Of a stretch of DNA of 64,000 bases, positions 1 to 10,660 are shown piece by piece. The position numbers were made by a program, and so were the translations under genes. The DNA is taken from positions 41,161,719 to 41,225,718 of the forward strand of contig CM055095.1 in assembly GCA_029204225.1 (NCBI GenBank). Reading direction: 5' to 3'. The notes beneath the pieces were generated by a model. The model was not told the DNA's origin, ran no database searches, and was given only the letters and a program-made list of their open reading frames with translations. Origin of the DNA: Diphasiastrum complanatum (lineage: Eukaryota; Streptophyta; Lycopodiopsida; Lycopodiales; Lycopodiaceae). Each line of letters opens with the position of its first letter. Within the stretch, counting starts at the first letter, position 1.

Positions 1-562
1 GGAGATCTGAACCTATCAGGCGAATGTTTTCCAAGTTCGGCGAAGGATGGACCTTTGCCCAGGACGGTCCTTTGCCCAGATACTGTCATAAATGCATTTT
101 TTCACAATTTGAACCTATGGACAACCTAATTTTGACATTTTAAGATCATGTAGCAGGTCGGCGAAGGTCCATAATGAGGTTAAGATGCTCGGCGAAGGTT
201 CCCACAATGGCATATCAATGATACTTCGCCTAACTCAAAAACTTGGCTTTTTCTTGACAGGAACCTTCGCCAACCTCAAATTAGATAAATCTAGAGTGGA
301 TGTACAGTCTGAGAGCTCAGCGAAGGTTTCTGGTACTGTATAGGCCAAATCTGACCAAAATAGTGATTTTCTAAGTCTCCATCAAAAAATTATTGTGCTT
401 CCTTTTTCCTATGCTGATGACTTTCTGACTTTTGCTCATCAGTCTTTCCTCATTTTTTGCTTTACTTTTTTTTTTTTTACTGTCTTTTTCCAAAAATCTC
501 AACAAATTAAGTGCTGAAAACAAAAAATTAAAAAACAATCAAAATTTAAAAAAGTATTGAGA
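1..562 (-). other. G1 3' untranslated region with GGCGAAGGTT motifs
   Basis: This lies downstream of the integrase C-terminus on the minus strand. No ORF is convincing. It holds several copies of a GGCGAAGG(T/A) decamer in both orientations (near 38, 159, 190 and 318 direct; near 223 and 263 inverted), the same motif that fills the element's 5' leader. A long T run at 468-480 is an A run on the coding strand. No LTR start matching TGTTGGAGGG was found, so the 3' LTR must begin before position 1 or be lost. Confidence 0.6.
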
Positions 563-1873
563 TCAGGCTTGCTGAACTGGCGGAGCAAGCTGCCAAAACT
601 TGCGTAATCGGCTGCCATTCACCGGAGTATCAAATTGTTTTCCATCCAAGTGCTCAAGAATTACTACGCCATAGTTCAAGATTTCCTTCACTTTATACGG
701 GCCTTCACCAATAAACTTCAACTTTTCCTTGATTAGCTTGGTTTTGTACATCAACGCTAGATCTCCTACTTTCAGATCTTTTTTGTGTAATCAACAATCG
801 TGCCATGTCTTGCGGCGTGTTTTCTCTGCTGCTAAGGCATGAACGACATCAATCGGGTTTCACATAATTTGTGCAATGCTTCATGACGGAGTTGTAAAGA
901 CTTATCATCATTTAATCGTTCCGTTGTTGCTATGTGTAAGGATGGGATCAAAAATTCAATTGGCATGACAATATCTTGACCATAAACCAGTTGAAAAGGT
1001 GTTTGATTTGTACTATTTTTGTAAGCGGTTCCGAATGCATACAATTTATGTTCCCAATTGGACCGACTCACTTCAATTGTCTTTGTCATAATGGTGCAGA
1101 GAATCTTATTGGAAGATTCAGCTTGGCCATTCCCTCTGGGATAGTAGGGAGTACTAAATCTGTGTATAATAAAAAAATCTTCCAGTAAACACTTTATTGT
1201 TTGATTAACAAAGTGTGTACCCCGGTCACTGACAATCTCGATCGGACATCCAAATCTGATTATAATATTTTCATATAGAAACTTGGCCATAGATTTCACA
1301 TCAGCAACTTTGACAGCTTTGGCTTCAATTCACTTGGTCATATAATCAAGTTTCCACGATAATGTATCGGGCCTAAGATCCTTGCGTGGCAAGGTGAATT
1401 GGTCCAACATAATCCAGTCCCCATTTTTCAAATGGTGCTTGTGATAAAACCAGATGCAAGAGTTCATAGTTCTGTCGAGTAGGTCGTCGTGCTCGTTGGC
1501 AAACATCACATGTCTAAATAAAATTTTCTGTGTCCTTGTGAAGTGTAGGCCACCAACAACCTGATTCTAAAAGTTTGCGAAGAGTAATATCTAGAGAGAA
1601 GTGTCCTCCACTCATGCCATCATGTGAAAACATGATTAAATCTGGTACTTCATGTCGTAAAACACACCTTCGTAAAATATTATCTGATCCATGACGGTAC
1701 AATTGTCCTGCAATAAATTGATAAGGTTGAGCCTTATGAATCAATTGTCTCTTCTGTATTTTTGTTAGGGAGTCATTCGGTTGTCCTAGCATCAGGTACT
1801 CAACAATATCTGCTGCCCACTTAGGTACTACTTCAACATAGAACAATGCAGCATCTGGCAGTTCATCATCCAC
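563..1873 (-). pseudogene. G1 integrase (zinc finger, DDE core, GPY module), broken
   Basis: Integrase would insert the cDNA copy into the chromosome. Reading from 1873 down there is a His pair in HDGMSGGHF, then the Cys pair of CDVCQRARRPT just past a stop near 1513. The first catalytic Asp is in WGLDYVGPI (near 1412), the second in VSDRGTHF, and the Glu in GNGQAESSNK. After a frameshift near 830 come KVGDLALMY and the C-terminal GPYKVKEI and NGSRLRKFW segment (754-563), which is the GPY module of gypsy integrases. All three catalytic residues are still readable, but the frame is interrupted at least twice. It is the last coding domain of the element, as expected for Ty3/gypsy. Confidence 0.88.
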
Positions 1874-1899
1874 TTCAGTATTAACTACTGCGGATTCAA

Positions 1900-2740
1900 T
1901 TCACGAAACGTGATCAGCTAGATAATGTTCCTTGCCCTTTAGAACCACAATTCAAAAGTCAAATTCAGTCAATAACAATAACCATCTTGCAATACGTCCA
2001 ATATTGCATGTCTTGTTTACCAAATAAAGTAACGGTTGATGATAAACGACATTACTTTGTAAGCATAGGTGCCCCATTCTGTTGCAAAGCAGTTTTATGG
2101 CGATTGGCAGGTGCAATCTTAACCTGGTTGTAACCACTAAATCCATCCAGGAAACTATAAGCTTCCGCTCCAGCAAGACGATCCAAAATGCTTTCAGTAA
2201 AAGGTAACGAAAAGTGATCCTTTCGCGTCACTTTGTTCAACAGTTTGAGATTCACACAAATTCGTTTTTTTTCCATTTTTCTTAGGAACAATAACAATCG
2301 ATGAAATCCATTCAGTATGCTCGATCTCATAAATAAAATCGGCGTCAAGCAATCTCTGAAGTTCTTTCTTTATCAGGTCCGCCACATTAGGATTACAGGT
2401 AGAACTTTGTAACCTTTGGAACTGCATCAGCTACTAAAGGTATGGTATGTTCAATCACTGATGTCAGAATACCCTTCAAATCTTGATAAGTCCATGAAAA
2501 GCAATCTTGATACTTAATAAGTAACAAGCAGAGTGCTTGATACTGTTCAGGAGTAAGTTGTGATCCAACTTGTACAATCTTTTCTGGTTCTCCTGGTTCG
2601 GCAAGATTCATTGGCTGCGTCCTAGTTGGGCCATCATAAACCTCTTTAGATTCCGGCATATGTTCTTCAGGTTCACGATGTGCTTTAGGTAACATCATAA
2701 CCACATCATCCAGTGTATAACGTTTAAAATGTTCAGGCAT
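1900..2740 (-). pseudogene. G1 reverse transcriptase with palm/RNase H deletion
   Basis: The segment from 2740 shows the region preceding gypsy RT (FSWTYQDLKGI, then HTIPLV). It is followed by RT fingers (LQRLLDADFIYEIEHTEW, VPKKNGK) and AEAYSFLDGFSGYNQVK near 2160, whose FLDGFSGYNQ holds the first catalytic Asp. The frame shifts at least twice. Directly after KTALQQ (near 2080) the sequence jumps to HQPLLYLVNKTCNIGRIARW, the end of an RNase H-type domain. The YxDD box and most of RNase H are therefore missing, an internal deletion I estimate at over 200 codons from usual domain spacing. This copy cannot make a working RT. Confidence 0.85.
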
Positions 2741-3342
2741 ATCAAGCTGGACTACATCTGTTTGTTCTTTTTTGAAAGGACTTGTCTTGGATTTTTCCTT
2801 AGCCTTCTTAGTAGGAATTGATCATGGAAGTGATGACTTTCAAGATGATAAATCTTTCTTCACATGTGAAGACTTCCTAGACAATGATGTTTTACTATAA
2901 ATCTGACTTGAAGAATCATCCTCGACTTTTCCTTTGCCTTTATCCAATAAGGGTGGCACTTTCTCTGAATCAATCTTTGAGGGGGATTTTCCCATTTCAG
3001 GACCGTATTATAATGTTGCTTAGCTTGTTTCTTCATCATCGATCCTGTGATCCGGTCTTCATTTAATATAACTACTTTGGGAAGTTTTACTATGAATTCA
3101 TCAGGAACATTACGCACTCCAAATCTGGTCAGATCCATATGATTTAGAATCTGCTCATCTGTAAGTTCTGCATTGCCATCATAAATCAAGGCATGACTCA
3201 CAAGAATGAATTCATCCTCAATCGGATCTGGTATACCTTCCGTTGTTATCCAGGCTACATTCAGCACATTTAGTGGAAACGTGACTGGTGTATCCAAAGT
3301 TTGATCTAATAATGAAATCTCGCTCAAATCTGATTGATTATC
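2741..3342 (-). pseudogene. G1 spacer between protease and RT
   Basis: A 155-codon open stretch (3327-2860) joins protease to RT. I do not recognise a catalytic motif in it. It is acidic in its first half (DPIEDEFILVSHALIYDG) and lysine-rich in its second (MKKQAKQHYNTVLK, KAKEKSRM). Many gypsy polyproteins have such a linker. It is broken downstream by a stop or frameshift before RT resumes near 2740. The assignment rests only on position within the element. Confidence 0.5.
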
Positions 3343-3924
3343 CTATTGACACATATATCCTGCTGTACAGTCAATTGTTGCAAGAGCTTCATTCCAATTG
3401 ACCGTATCTGTTTGAGAATCGTAGCAAACTCCCAAATTTTTCTCTAGTTGATCACAAGTATAATCTGTTGTTGACGAATTGCCATCCTCTTTTTGAACCA
3501 CTGGTTTGATAGTCCAAGTTGTAGGATCAATTTTAACTGCACGTTCACGATTTTTAAAAGAGATTTTTCCAGTACTCCAGTTATGAATTACTTGCGCAAC
3601 TCGTAACCATGAACATCCTAATAGAATTCGATAGACATTTGGCGCTTCTGGTAAGTCCATCACTAGGAAAGTGATGATGAATTGTACCCCCCCAATTTTG
3701 ACAGGTATATCTTCCACCATTCCTCATGGACGAACTATCGTTTGATCAACTAGCTTAATAGCAAAAGTAGCAGGCTTAATCTTTGTAAGGCCCCATTTTG
3801 CACATAGCTTTGTAGAAATCAGGTTAACTCCTAAACCTCCATCTATCATGGTTGCTTCTTTAGGAAATTGTCTATGCTGTATTGGCAGAGTGATATTCTT
3901 CGTTAGATTTTTTGAATCCAGCAC
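3343..3924 (-). pseudogene. G1 aspartic protease
   Basis: The retropepsin that would cut the polyprotein is recognised by IDGGLGVNLIS at the active-site loop (near 3840, Asp-Gly-Gly rather than the usual Asp-Ser/Thr-Gly). It is followed by WGLTKIKPATFAIKLVDQ, and after a stop and frameshift near 3722 by the flap and second half, with YRILLGCSWLRVAQ in the position of the family's ILG-W motif. A frame break separates the two halves. The active-site triad variant Asp-Gly-Gly is also seen in some plant Tat/Ogre-type gypsy proteases, so it need not itself be a mutation. Confidence 0.75.
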
Positions 3925-5818
3925 AAAAAAGCGGCTCCTGATGGACTTCTGGTTCTTCTTGAGCTAACTTTTGCGTTAAGACTTCTTTTGCTTTTGGCAC
4001 CAACTTCAGGAACTCTCCCAATGAAATATTGATCTTGCTAGACAAAATGTTCATGAGTAGTTCTGTATGTGGTGCTTCTGGTTCAGTCATCTTGAAGGGT
4101 TCTTCAAGATGATGTAACTGATCATTCATATCCGTACATAAATTTCTTGGTGGCTGCAATAGTGAAGACTGAACTTCAGCTGTTGCTTTAGCAGCTTCAA
4201 GCTCCTATTCTTCTTGCAGATGTTTGATCCAATGTCTCATATCCTAATATCTTTGTTTTTCTGTATTAAGATTTGGATAGACTCCTGATGCTGTTGGTAT
4301 ATCATTCAGTGGTATAGAATCAGCAGGTACTGGATTGGTTCTTTCTGCTTCTGTGCTCTAATGACCACCATCAAGGGTGCACTTGGTTTATTCTGGGCTA
4401 CTGGTCTTTGCTTGATTGTTATCAAATTTACAGGTGCTGTAGCTGGTGGTGGCTTCGGTCTTGCTGGACAGTCTTTATAGCAATGCCCATAACCACAGTC
4501 ACGACAGAATGGTACAAATTTCTCTTTATTTGGGCATTCTGCAACTCTGTGATTTTCTCCACATGCAAAGCATCCGAGTGGTGCCCTGGTCCAATTTCTG
4601 GAGGCTTGTTGTTGAGCAGCAGCATAAATGGCATATTGTTCTAAAGATCCACTTGCTTGTCATTTCTATAGTTCCATTGCTCAGCATTTCCGTAAGGTTC
4701 CAGTTCTATCAAATTGGTTGGAGGAGCGGAGTGCTTTGGTGGGGCAGGTAAAGCTAAACGTTCCGGGTATCCAAGAGCAGATTGTCGCGGTCTTACTGCT
4801 GGATTACCTCCATACTGTGGTTTTCGATATCCCATATGGACATGTCGTTGTTGAATTATCCGAGGGTTAAAGTTGCAAAAAGCAGTCTCATGATCAGGTG
4901 AATTACACAGATGACAAACACTGATTTCCATTCGTTTTTTCAATTGATGACACTCATTCACTGTGTTTTCCTGTACAAATAGAACACCAAACATTTTCCT
5001 TGGTAGGAAAAGTCTTTGCAAGCTTTTCAGGTTCCTTGTTTGCTTCTCCGTGGAAATTTTCCAATGCTTTGATCTTCTCATCAAATTGCAACTGCAACTT
5101 TTCCATCTATTTCTGCTGGTTCTTCCCAAGTTTCTCGAACTCATTGAGTATCATTTCTACAGTAGCATTGGCATTCGTTGATGCAATAGTGGTGGATGTC
5201 ATAGTAGTTTGCCCTGCTATATAAGGCAACATACTGATATTTGGCTCCTCATCTGAATCTTCATCCTCCTCCCAAATTGCATCGTCCATAGCATTTTGCA
5301 AGAGTGCATACTCATTATTGTGTTTCAACTCACGTCTGATCCGTTTAGGTAGACCTGACAAAAACCACATAATCATGGCATTTTCGTTAATCAACTCAGG
5401 TTCACATTCAGATCTAAGGCGTTTCACTCGCTTAATGTAATCTCAAACCATTTCCCGCTTTCCCATTTAAATTTTACTTAAAAGTAGAAAAGGGTCTTCC
5501 ATAAACCTCCGTGGTTTGAACCCTGTGATCAGGGCTCGCTTAACAGCCTCCCAATCTATACGCTAAGTTTCATCTTGATTGTAGTACCAATCTTGTACTG
5601 CGTCTGTTAAGGCCATAGGAAACAGCTTAAGTTTATTTTGAGGATAAATCTCACCATAGACTTCACAAGATTCAGTATAGATCTGAAGAAATCTAACTAG
5701 ATCTGTTAATCCATTATATTTGGGTAGATCCAATTGGGGTGCTCTTCTAACAATAATTCAATTGACTTCCTGTGGAGCACCTCCAGGAGCAGCTCCAAGG
5801 GCAGCCATCTTTACAAAT
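3925..5818 (-). pseudogene. G1 gag (capsid and nucleocapsid), frameshifted
   Basis: The start codon is probably at 5818 (MAALGAAPGGAPQEVN), then a stop. Capsid sequence follows with LTDAVQDWYYNQDET and ITGFKPRRFMEDPFLLL, matching the G2 copy. Downstream, 5427-5107 carries RIRRELKHNNEYALLQ and an acidic stretch. The nucleocapsid has zinc knuckles: CHLCNSPDHETAFC (CX2CX4HX4C, near 4900) is intact, while the preceding knuckle is lost to a 2-bp deletion near 4962 relative to G2. A proline-rich tail and the MTEPEAPHTE to KLVPKAKEV segment (4080-3990) lead into protease. Stops and frameshifts make it non-functional. Confidence 0.85.
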
Positions 5819-5899
5819 TTAGATCAAATAGATAATGAGATTAGACCTAGATTTTTCAAAATACTATCTCAGATTAGATCTACTAGATCTATCCACTTT

Positions 5900-7020
5900 T
5901 CAAGAATCTAATTCTATATGATGAGAAACTTTTCAAAATTCGATCAATTGATACTTCTCAAAAATGATAAATCTCTCAGAATCCAAATCAGAATATATCA
6001 GATTTGATCCAAATTTTGACAGAGACTTGATCTGGAAAATCAGAAACTAAAAATAGGACTGGCGAAAGTTCACTAGGCGAAAGTTGTCTCGGCGAAGGTT
6101 CAACAATGCTATTTTGGGAAAGAAAAAAAAAACTCTGAACACTTTTCTGGCAATTTCTAGGGGTATAACCTTCGCCAACCTCTCAGGTGAAGGATCTGAC
6201 ATAGATACAACTATGGAAAATCGGGCAAAGATTTTTAACACAAGAAATTATAGTTTCGGTAGTCTGGCGAGGGTAAAACTCAAATTTTTTTGTAATCTGA
6301 TCAAGAAGAAACTTTGTCGAACTTAAAAATAGTATGTTACTATAGATAGAATGTTCTGAAAACTCGGCGAAGGTTTTGGCGAAGGTTCAAGAGTGATACT
6401 AGTATTTTTGCAAAAAAGTGACTTTTTGACAAAAATATGGCAATATGACAACTGATCCTCTGAAAACCTTTTCCTATTTTTGGTATTATTCTTTGCCGAC
6501 CTGGCAGTAGATAGATCTGAATCACATCTTAGCACAGTGAATCGGGCGAAGGTTCTTTTATGTATTTTTAGGGTTTTGGCGATTTTTTGGTGTTTTTTGA
6601 CGGTTTTTCTGATGTTTCTGAAAATCTGCTAGAAATTAATCTCCGCTTTTCAAACTAAAGGTTTTCTAAACAAAATTGAAGGTGTCTGCAACTCGGCGAA
6701 GGTTTTTTAGAAAGAGGGTAAAAATTTATCAGTTCTGATGACGCTTTTTGCCTCTTTTTTGACCAAATCTGGCAGATTTGACCGATTTTTGTTATTTTCT
6801 CTAATATCTCAAATTCAAATGGATCTTAAGATTGGTGATCTGAATAACTTTCCCTGTTTATCAATTAGATTAGATTTCAAACAAGCCAATCCACTCAAAT
6901 CAAGCAAAATCAATCCCGAACTAGCCTTAAAATGCAGATCTAACACTATTTATGCCACGACAAGATGCCTAATGCAAGCTAACTATCCAACAATCATGCT
7001 GCAATTGAAAAATTGACATA
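5900..7020 (-). other. G1 5' leader, rich in GGCGAAGGTT repeats
   Basis: The untranslated leader between primer-binding site and gag, about 1.1 kb. No supported ORF. Between 6060 and 6710 it contains about ten copies of a decamer close to GGCGAAGGTT (near 6061, 6076, 6090, 6186, 6263, 6364, 6376, 6544 and 6694) and one clear inverted copy (AACCTTCGCC near 6168). The same arrangement occurs in the G2 leader, so it is a property of the family and not a local accident. Confidence 0.7.
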
Positions 7021-7040
7021 GCTCCCCAGCAACGGCGCCA
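7021..7040 (-). other. G1 primer-binding site
   Basis: The minus strand reads TGGCGCCGTTGCTGGGGAGC, four bases inside the LTR end. It differs at one base from the TGGCGCCGTTGCCGGGGA core typical of plant gypsy elements. A tRNA 3' end would prime minus-strand DNA synthesis here. Confidence 0.85.
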
Positions 7041-7044
7041 AAAT

Positions 7045-7790
7045 TTTAGTGGGTTTCTTTCCTTGCTTAACCTGAATCCAAGATCTAGTCAATCTAGCAT
7101 CAAAGAGACGGAGATAGTTGTCACGCGTAGGTTTGTTCCCATGAGAGTGATAGTTTAGTTCAGATTTAAACATGAATGGAGGATTCACATTTATCTCTAC
7201 ATCCATTAATCCTACTCTTTAACACTACAAATCCCTTAACACTACACATCCACAACAAAGATAGCTTACTCTTTCTCTCTCTCCCTTTCTCTCTCATAAA
7301 AGGTATAATAACATACAATTCCAATAACACTCAGATCCAACAATTAGCAAAATCCAAATAAGCATGAGAGATGGAAGAAAAGTGATAGAGAGCAAGGACA
7401 TTCATCAATCCATTTCTGAAGATAATCAATCTGCTTTATTGAAATGAGGAATATGAGGAGCAACTCAAGTTGGTCACTTCTTATAGTAGAGAGGAGGACC
7501 CTGGCCTCTGAATCTTATTGGTCCAGTCTCGCCTCTCTTTTTATTCAAATTTAAAAACGTGTGGGAACCATCAAAATTGGAGGGAAACCCAACTATATTC
7601 ACTAACTTGACATTTAGGCCTTGCGACATTAAAAGTCCTGCAAAAAGGCCTAAAGTCCTTTTATTAACTTTTAACTAATCAATCAAATAATTGTGTGATC
7701 ATCGGGTTGGACTTACACACTCAAGGTGCCAAATCCCTCTCACTTTTTAACTAGGGTTAGGGCTGTCTTGAGATCCGCAACCCTCCAACA
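7045..7790 (-). repeat. G1 5' LTR
   Basis: 746 bp on the minus strand, starting TGTTGGAGGG (7790) and ending CCCACTAAA next to the primer-binding site. It aligns along its length with the G2 LTR (750 bp, 32880-33629), which ends CCACTACA. A TATA sequence on the minus strand (7485-7481) followed by a CT/GA-rich stretch (7262-7300) is the likely promoter and start of the transcript. The outer edge abuts copia gag sequence. Confidence 0.88.
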
Positions 7791-8216
7791 CTTTGCTAGC
7801 AGAGTTCTGTTTGTCTAGAAGGATCTAGGTAAGGCTCTCAACAGATAAGTGAGCTACTTCTCTGTTGACACTACATTTTCTGCTCCAAAATTGTGTAGGG
7901 AAAGGAATAGATTATTCATATTCCTTACAAACGAAGTGAGGTCTTTGCCATCCCACTGCAGGTTTGTCAGCTAATCCTCACACTTGACCTGGCTACACTC
8001 TCCAAAGAAAAAGAGATGTGGGATACACTACTCACGAGATTTCAGACGAAATCACGCTGTCAGATAATGTAGGCATCTCCTCGGTGCCATCTACCTAGGG
8101 AATAATCTCTCACCCTTTAGTATCAACGAGGTCTTAACTTTCCATGCTAGAAAGTTAGATCCTGATGAATCCAAAACTGTACAAATCTTGGACTGTATGA
8201 TGTTGATTGAAGCCAT
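7791..8216 (-). pseudogene. Copia C1 gag 5' part, cut by G1
   Basis: The minus-strand ORF begins at ATG 8216, about 100 bp after the primer-binding site. It reads MASINIIQSKICTVLDSSG, then NFLAWKVKTSLILKGE, the N-terminal Ty1/copia gag pattern (a short lead, then a W-K-..-L motif). It then decays and is cut at 7791 by the G1 LTR. The rest of this copia copy must lie beyond G1, outside the window. Confidence 0.75.
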
Positions 8217-8315
8217 TGCTTCTGAATGCGTGTTCACTTGTTGATGGTTGTTTGCTTAAATGCTTAGCCCCTTGGATCTGATAGCTTTTTGGCTATGTTA
8301 GACTTTGACAAGGTA

Positions 8316-8328
8316 GGCTCTGATACCA
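8316..8328 (-). other. Copia C1 primer-binding site
   Basis: The minus strand reads TGGTATCAGAGCC, complementary to plant initiator methionine tRNA. It lies four bases from the LTR end at 8333. Confidence 0.9.
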
Positions 8329-8332
8329 CTGA

Positions 8333-9079
8333 TGCAAAAAATGCGCTCAAAAAAATTCAAATTCTAGCTGAAACTTTGGTGACAAACTGATAAAAGGATA
8401 AAAATCTCGAACGATTTGCGAAACTCAAATTATTTATGTTCAAGAATAATTCATGTTGGATCAATCAGGATCTATAACACGACGAAACGAAACGAGACTA
8501 AATCTAGAAGAAAACGAAACGAAGCGAAGCGAGGCGAAACTTAAACGAGCTCTGACATTGATTCATGTTGGAAGCATAGAGATCGTGAAACAAAACAAAA
8601 CAAAGCGAAGAGTTCGCGACAAGATCAATCAGGCTTTGTAATGAGACGAGATGAAACGAAACGAAACGAAACTTAAGTGAGCTCTGAAATTGATTTACCC
8701 TTATAGCCAAGTGATCGGGAAGAAAAGCGAAGCGAAACATGAAACAAAAGGATTTGCGAACGAGATCAGTTATATTATGTATCAAACAGAAAGTATATAG
8801 TCGCATCGTGTAACTTCCAGATTAGAGAGATTAAATATCTACAACCAATCGCGAATTACAAGAGTGGCAGATTAGCCACGATCTAGAGTACTTCTGCTGA
8901 TGTCATGATATCTGATCAAATATTTGTACCCCATGGTACTTGGCTGATCTTCTTGGTTAGTTGAGGAGCACGACTGATTTTGTGTTGTGTGGTGTCGTGT
9001 GGTGTCATGTCATCTTTTTTCAAAAGTTTAGGTTTGAAATCTAACAAAGCTTTGCCAATAGAAACATTTTGTTTCTTCA
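8333..9079 (-). repeat. Copia C1 LTR with internal repeats
   Basis: 747 bp, minus-strand start TGAAGAAACAAAATG (9079), end TTTTTTGCA (8333). It is preceded by the polypurine tract GAGAGGGAGC (9089-9080) and followed by a primer-binding site. The LTR therefore has a pol 3' end on one side and a gag 5' end on the other. It contains clusters of a CGAAA pentamer (8476-8545, 8644-8676, 8720-8751) inside a duplication of about 132 bp. A related LTR lies at 27930-28797. Confidence 0.85.
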
Positions 9080-9519
9080 GCTCCCTCTCAAAGCATGATA
9101 GCTTGACGACTCCAAGACTACTCCTTGTCTAAGCCCTTTGTGAAAATGTCAGCAACCATGTCTTTTGTTCCAATGAAGGTGGTCTGTAGCATCTTTTTCC
9201 CAATCAGATCTCTAATCAAATGGTACTTGATTGCAATGTGCTTCATCATTGAGTGAAACACAAGATATTTTGTCAGATGTATTGTAGATGTGTTGTCCAT
9301 CTACAAAACCAGAGGTTCATTTCTTCTTTCGCCCAATTCGTCAAGGAACAGTTTGAGCCAAATTATTTCGTTGGCCATCTTTGCTATTGCAACGTACTCT
9401 GTTCCGAAGGATGATTGAGTTACAATGGTCTGCATCTTGCTGACCCAGAGAATTGCAAGCGGACTTGTATTCTGTATTTTTGTCTTCTGACTTCTTGTCT
9501 TGCTTGTATTATGCATCAA
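9080..9519 (-). pseudogene. Copia RNase H 3' end and polypurine tract
   Basis: The minus strand 9519-9301 contains SKMQTIVTQSSFGTEYVAIA and NEIIWLKLFLDELG. 9300-9118 contains DNTSTIHLTKYLVFHSMMKH and VADIFTKGLDKE, the C-terminal half of copia RNase H. A frame break separates them. The polypurine tract before the LTR is at 9080-9090. Together with the LTR and gag at 7791-9079 this is the tail of an upstream element copy sharing one LTR with the next copy. Sequence above 9519 is not pol. Confidence 0.85.
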
Positions 9520-9557
9520 ACAGAAAGCATATAGTCACGTTGTTAACTTCCAGATTT
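9509..9557 (-). repeat. Short internal piece of a C1-type LTR
   Basis: This matches 8772-8822 of the C1 LTR with few differences (TCAAACAGAAAG, then TATAGTC, then AACTTCCAGATT). Only about 49 bp is present and it abuts the truncated RNase H, so it marks a deletion or recombination junction. Confidence 0.7.
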
Positions 9558-10660
9558 TTGTGTATATTTTTCTCCATTTCTGGATGTACTTTTTGGTTGA
9601 ATATAAAGGATTTGAGGCTATGGATCAATAGAGCTATGTCTCAAGTTTAATCTAAGCCAATTTTCATCCAATTTCTTTAAGATTTCTCAAAGTCATGAAG
9701 GTTCTTGATAGGTAGTTGCAATCTAGTCTTTGGGTAATTTTGGAGGTAAGATGGAAATAAAGATAGCGTGAATGGGAGTCTTTTTATCTATTTAATACAC
9801 ATGTCTCAAAGTCTAAAATTTTTTTGTGTTGTCTTTTGTGGATAAGAGTAGTCCTGAACCAAAAAATAAAATCCACATGATTCCTCTTCACACCCCTCTT
9901 GCTAACATCACCTTAAAAAAATCAGAAAAAAAAATACATCCTTATAGCTTAATGCCTCTATTGACGTCCATTGCCATCACCAATCATTCACGTTTCAAAA
10001 AAAAATCCTTGACCTGCCTATCACTCGCCACTCTTGCCTCCCTTTGCATTTCTTTGGTTGTATAGTAATCCCCCCCCCCCCCCCCCCCAAAAAAAAAAAA
10101 AAACAGCCTTGGTTCTTGACATACGTTTGTTGTCTTAATTTTTGTCTCCCTTCCATGCACTAGCCCCCCTTTCCCAAAGGTCCATATGAAAGAGAAATTC
10201 ACCTCATTATTTTACGGTTCTAAAACTTTTATGAGCACACCAACGCAATAAAGAAACAAATGATCAAAAAAATTTCGTATACATTTTGCAGATTTTGTAT
10301 GGTTACATATCTTTTGCTGCAATCATTTTATGGACTCCAATTTTTTATAAGATATGATTAATGTCTTTCTTCGTAAAGCCCCACCAAAGTTATTTTTTTC
10401 ATTTTCTTTTGTCAATTTTTCTCCTCTATTTGCGATCGGAGTCCGATGCGATCAATAGCAAAAGTATTTAACTTAATGTGCCCAGTGATGTGCAACCATC
10501 TTTACTTTTGTTTCACTACTTAATATAATTTTTTTTAACCCAATTCTAACTTGTTATATGTTTTCTATTTCTAGTTTTTGAGCTAAATTTGTAATTGCAC
10601 CATTTGAGCTCGAATTAGTGTGGTAAAAAAACTGTTTATCAGCTTAGCAAGATCTACATT
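9558..10660. other. Non-coding DNA with C19/A15 homopolymer pair
   Basis: No coding or element sequence recognised. The one landmark is a run of 19 C (10070-10088) directly followed by 15 A (10089-10103). Confidence 0.6.

Larger units (their letters stand above)
1..7790 (-). mobile_element. Ty3/gypsy LTR retrotransposon G1, defective, 3' end outside window
   Basis: Read on the minus strand the order is LTR (7790-7045), primer-binding site, long leader, gag, protease, reverse transcriptase, RNase H remnant, integrase, and an untranslated tail running off position 1. Protease before RT and integrase last is the Ty3/gypsy order. The primer-binding site TGGCGCCGTTGCTGGGGAGC and the long leader resemble plant Athila/Tat-type elements, which is inference. 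The 3' LTR is not in the window. The body is broken by frameshifts, stops and an internal RT deletion, so it cannot be autonomous. It interrupts the gag of a copia element whose start lies at 8216. A second copy, G2, lies at 29720-33629. Confidence 0.9.

Noticed and set aside
5720-7361. Plus-strand ORFs in the G1 leader and LTR
   Set aside because: They are antisense to the element leader and LTR and lack domain features.
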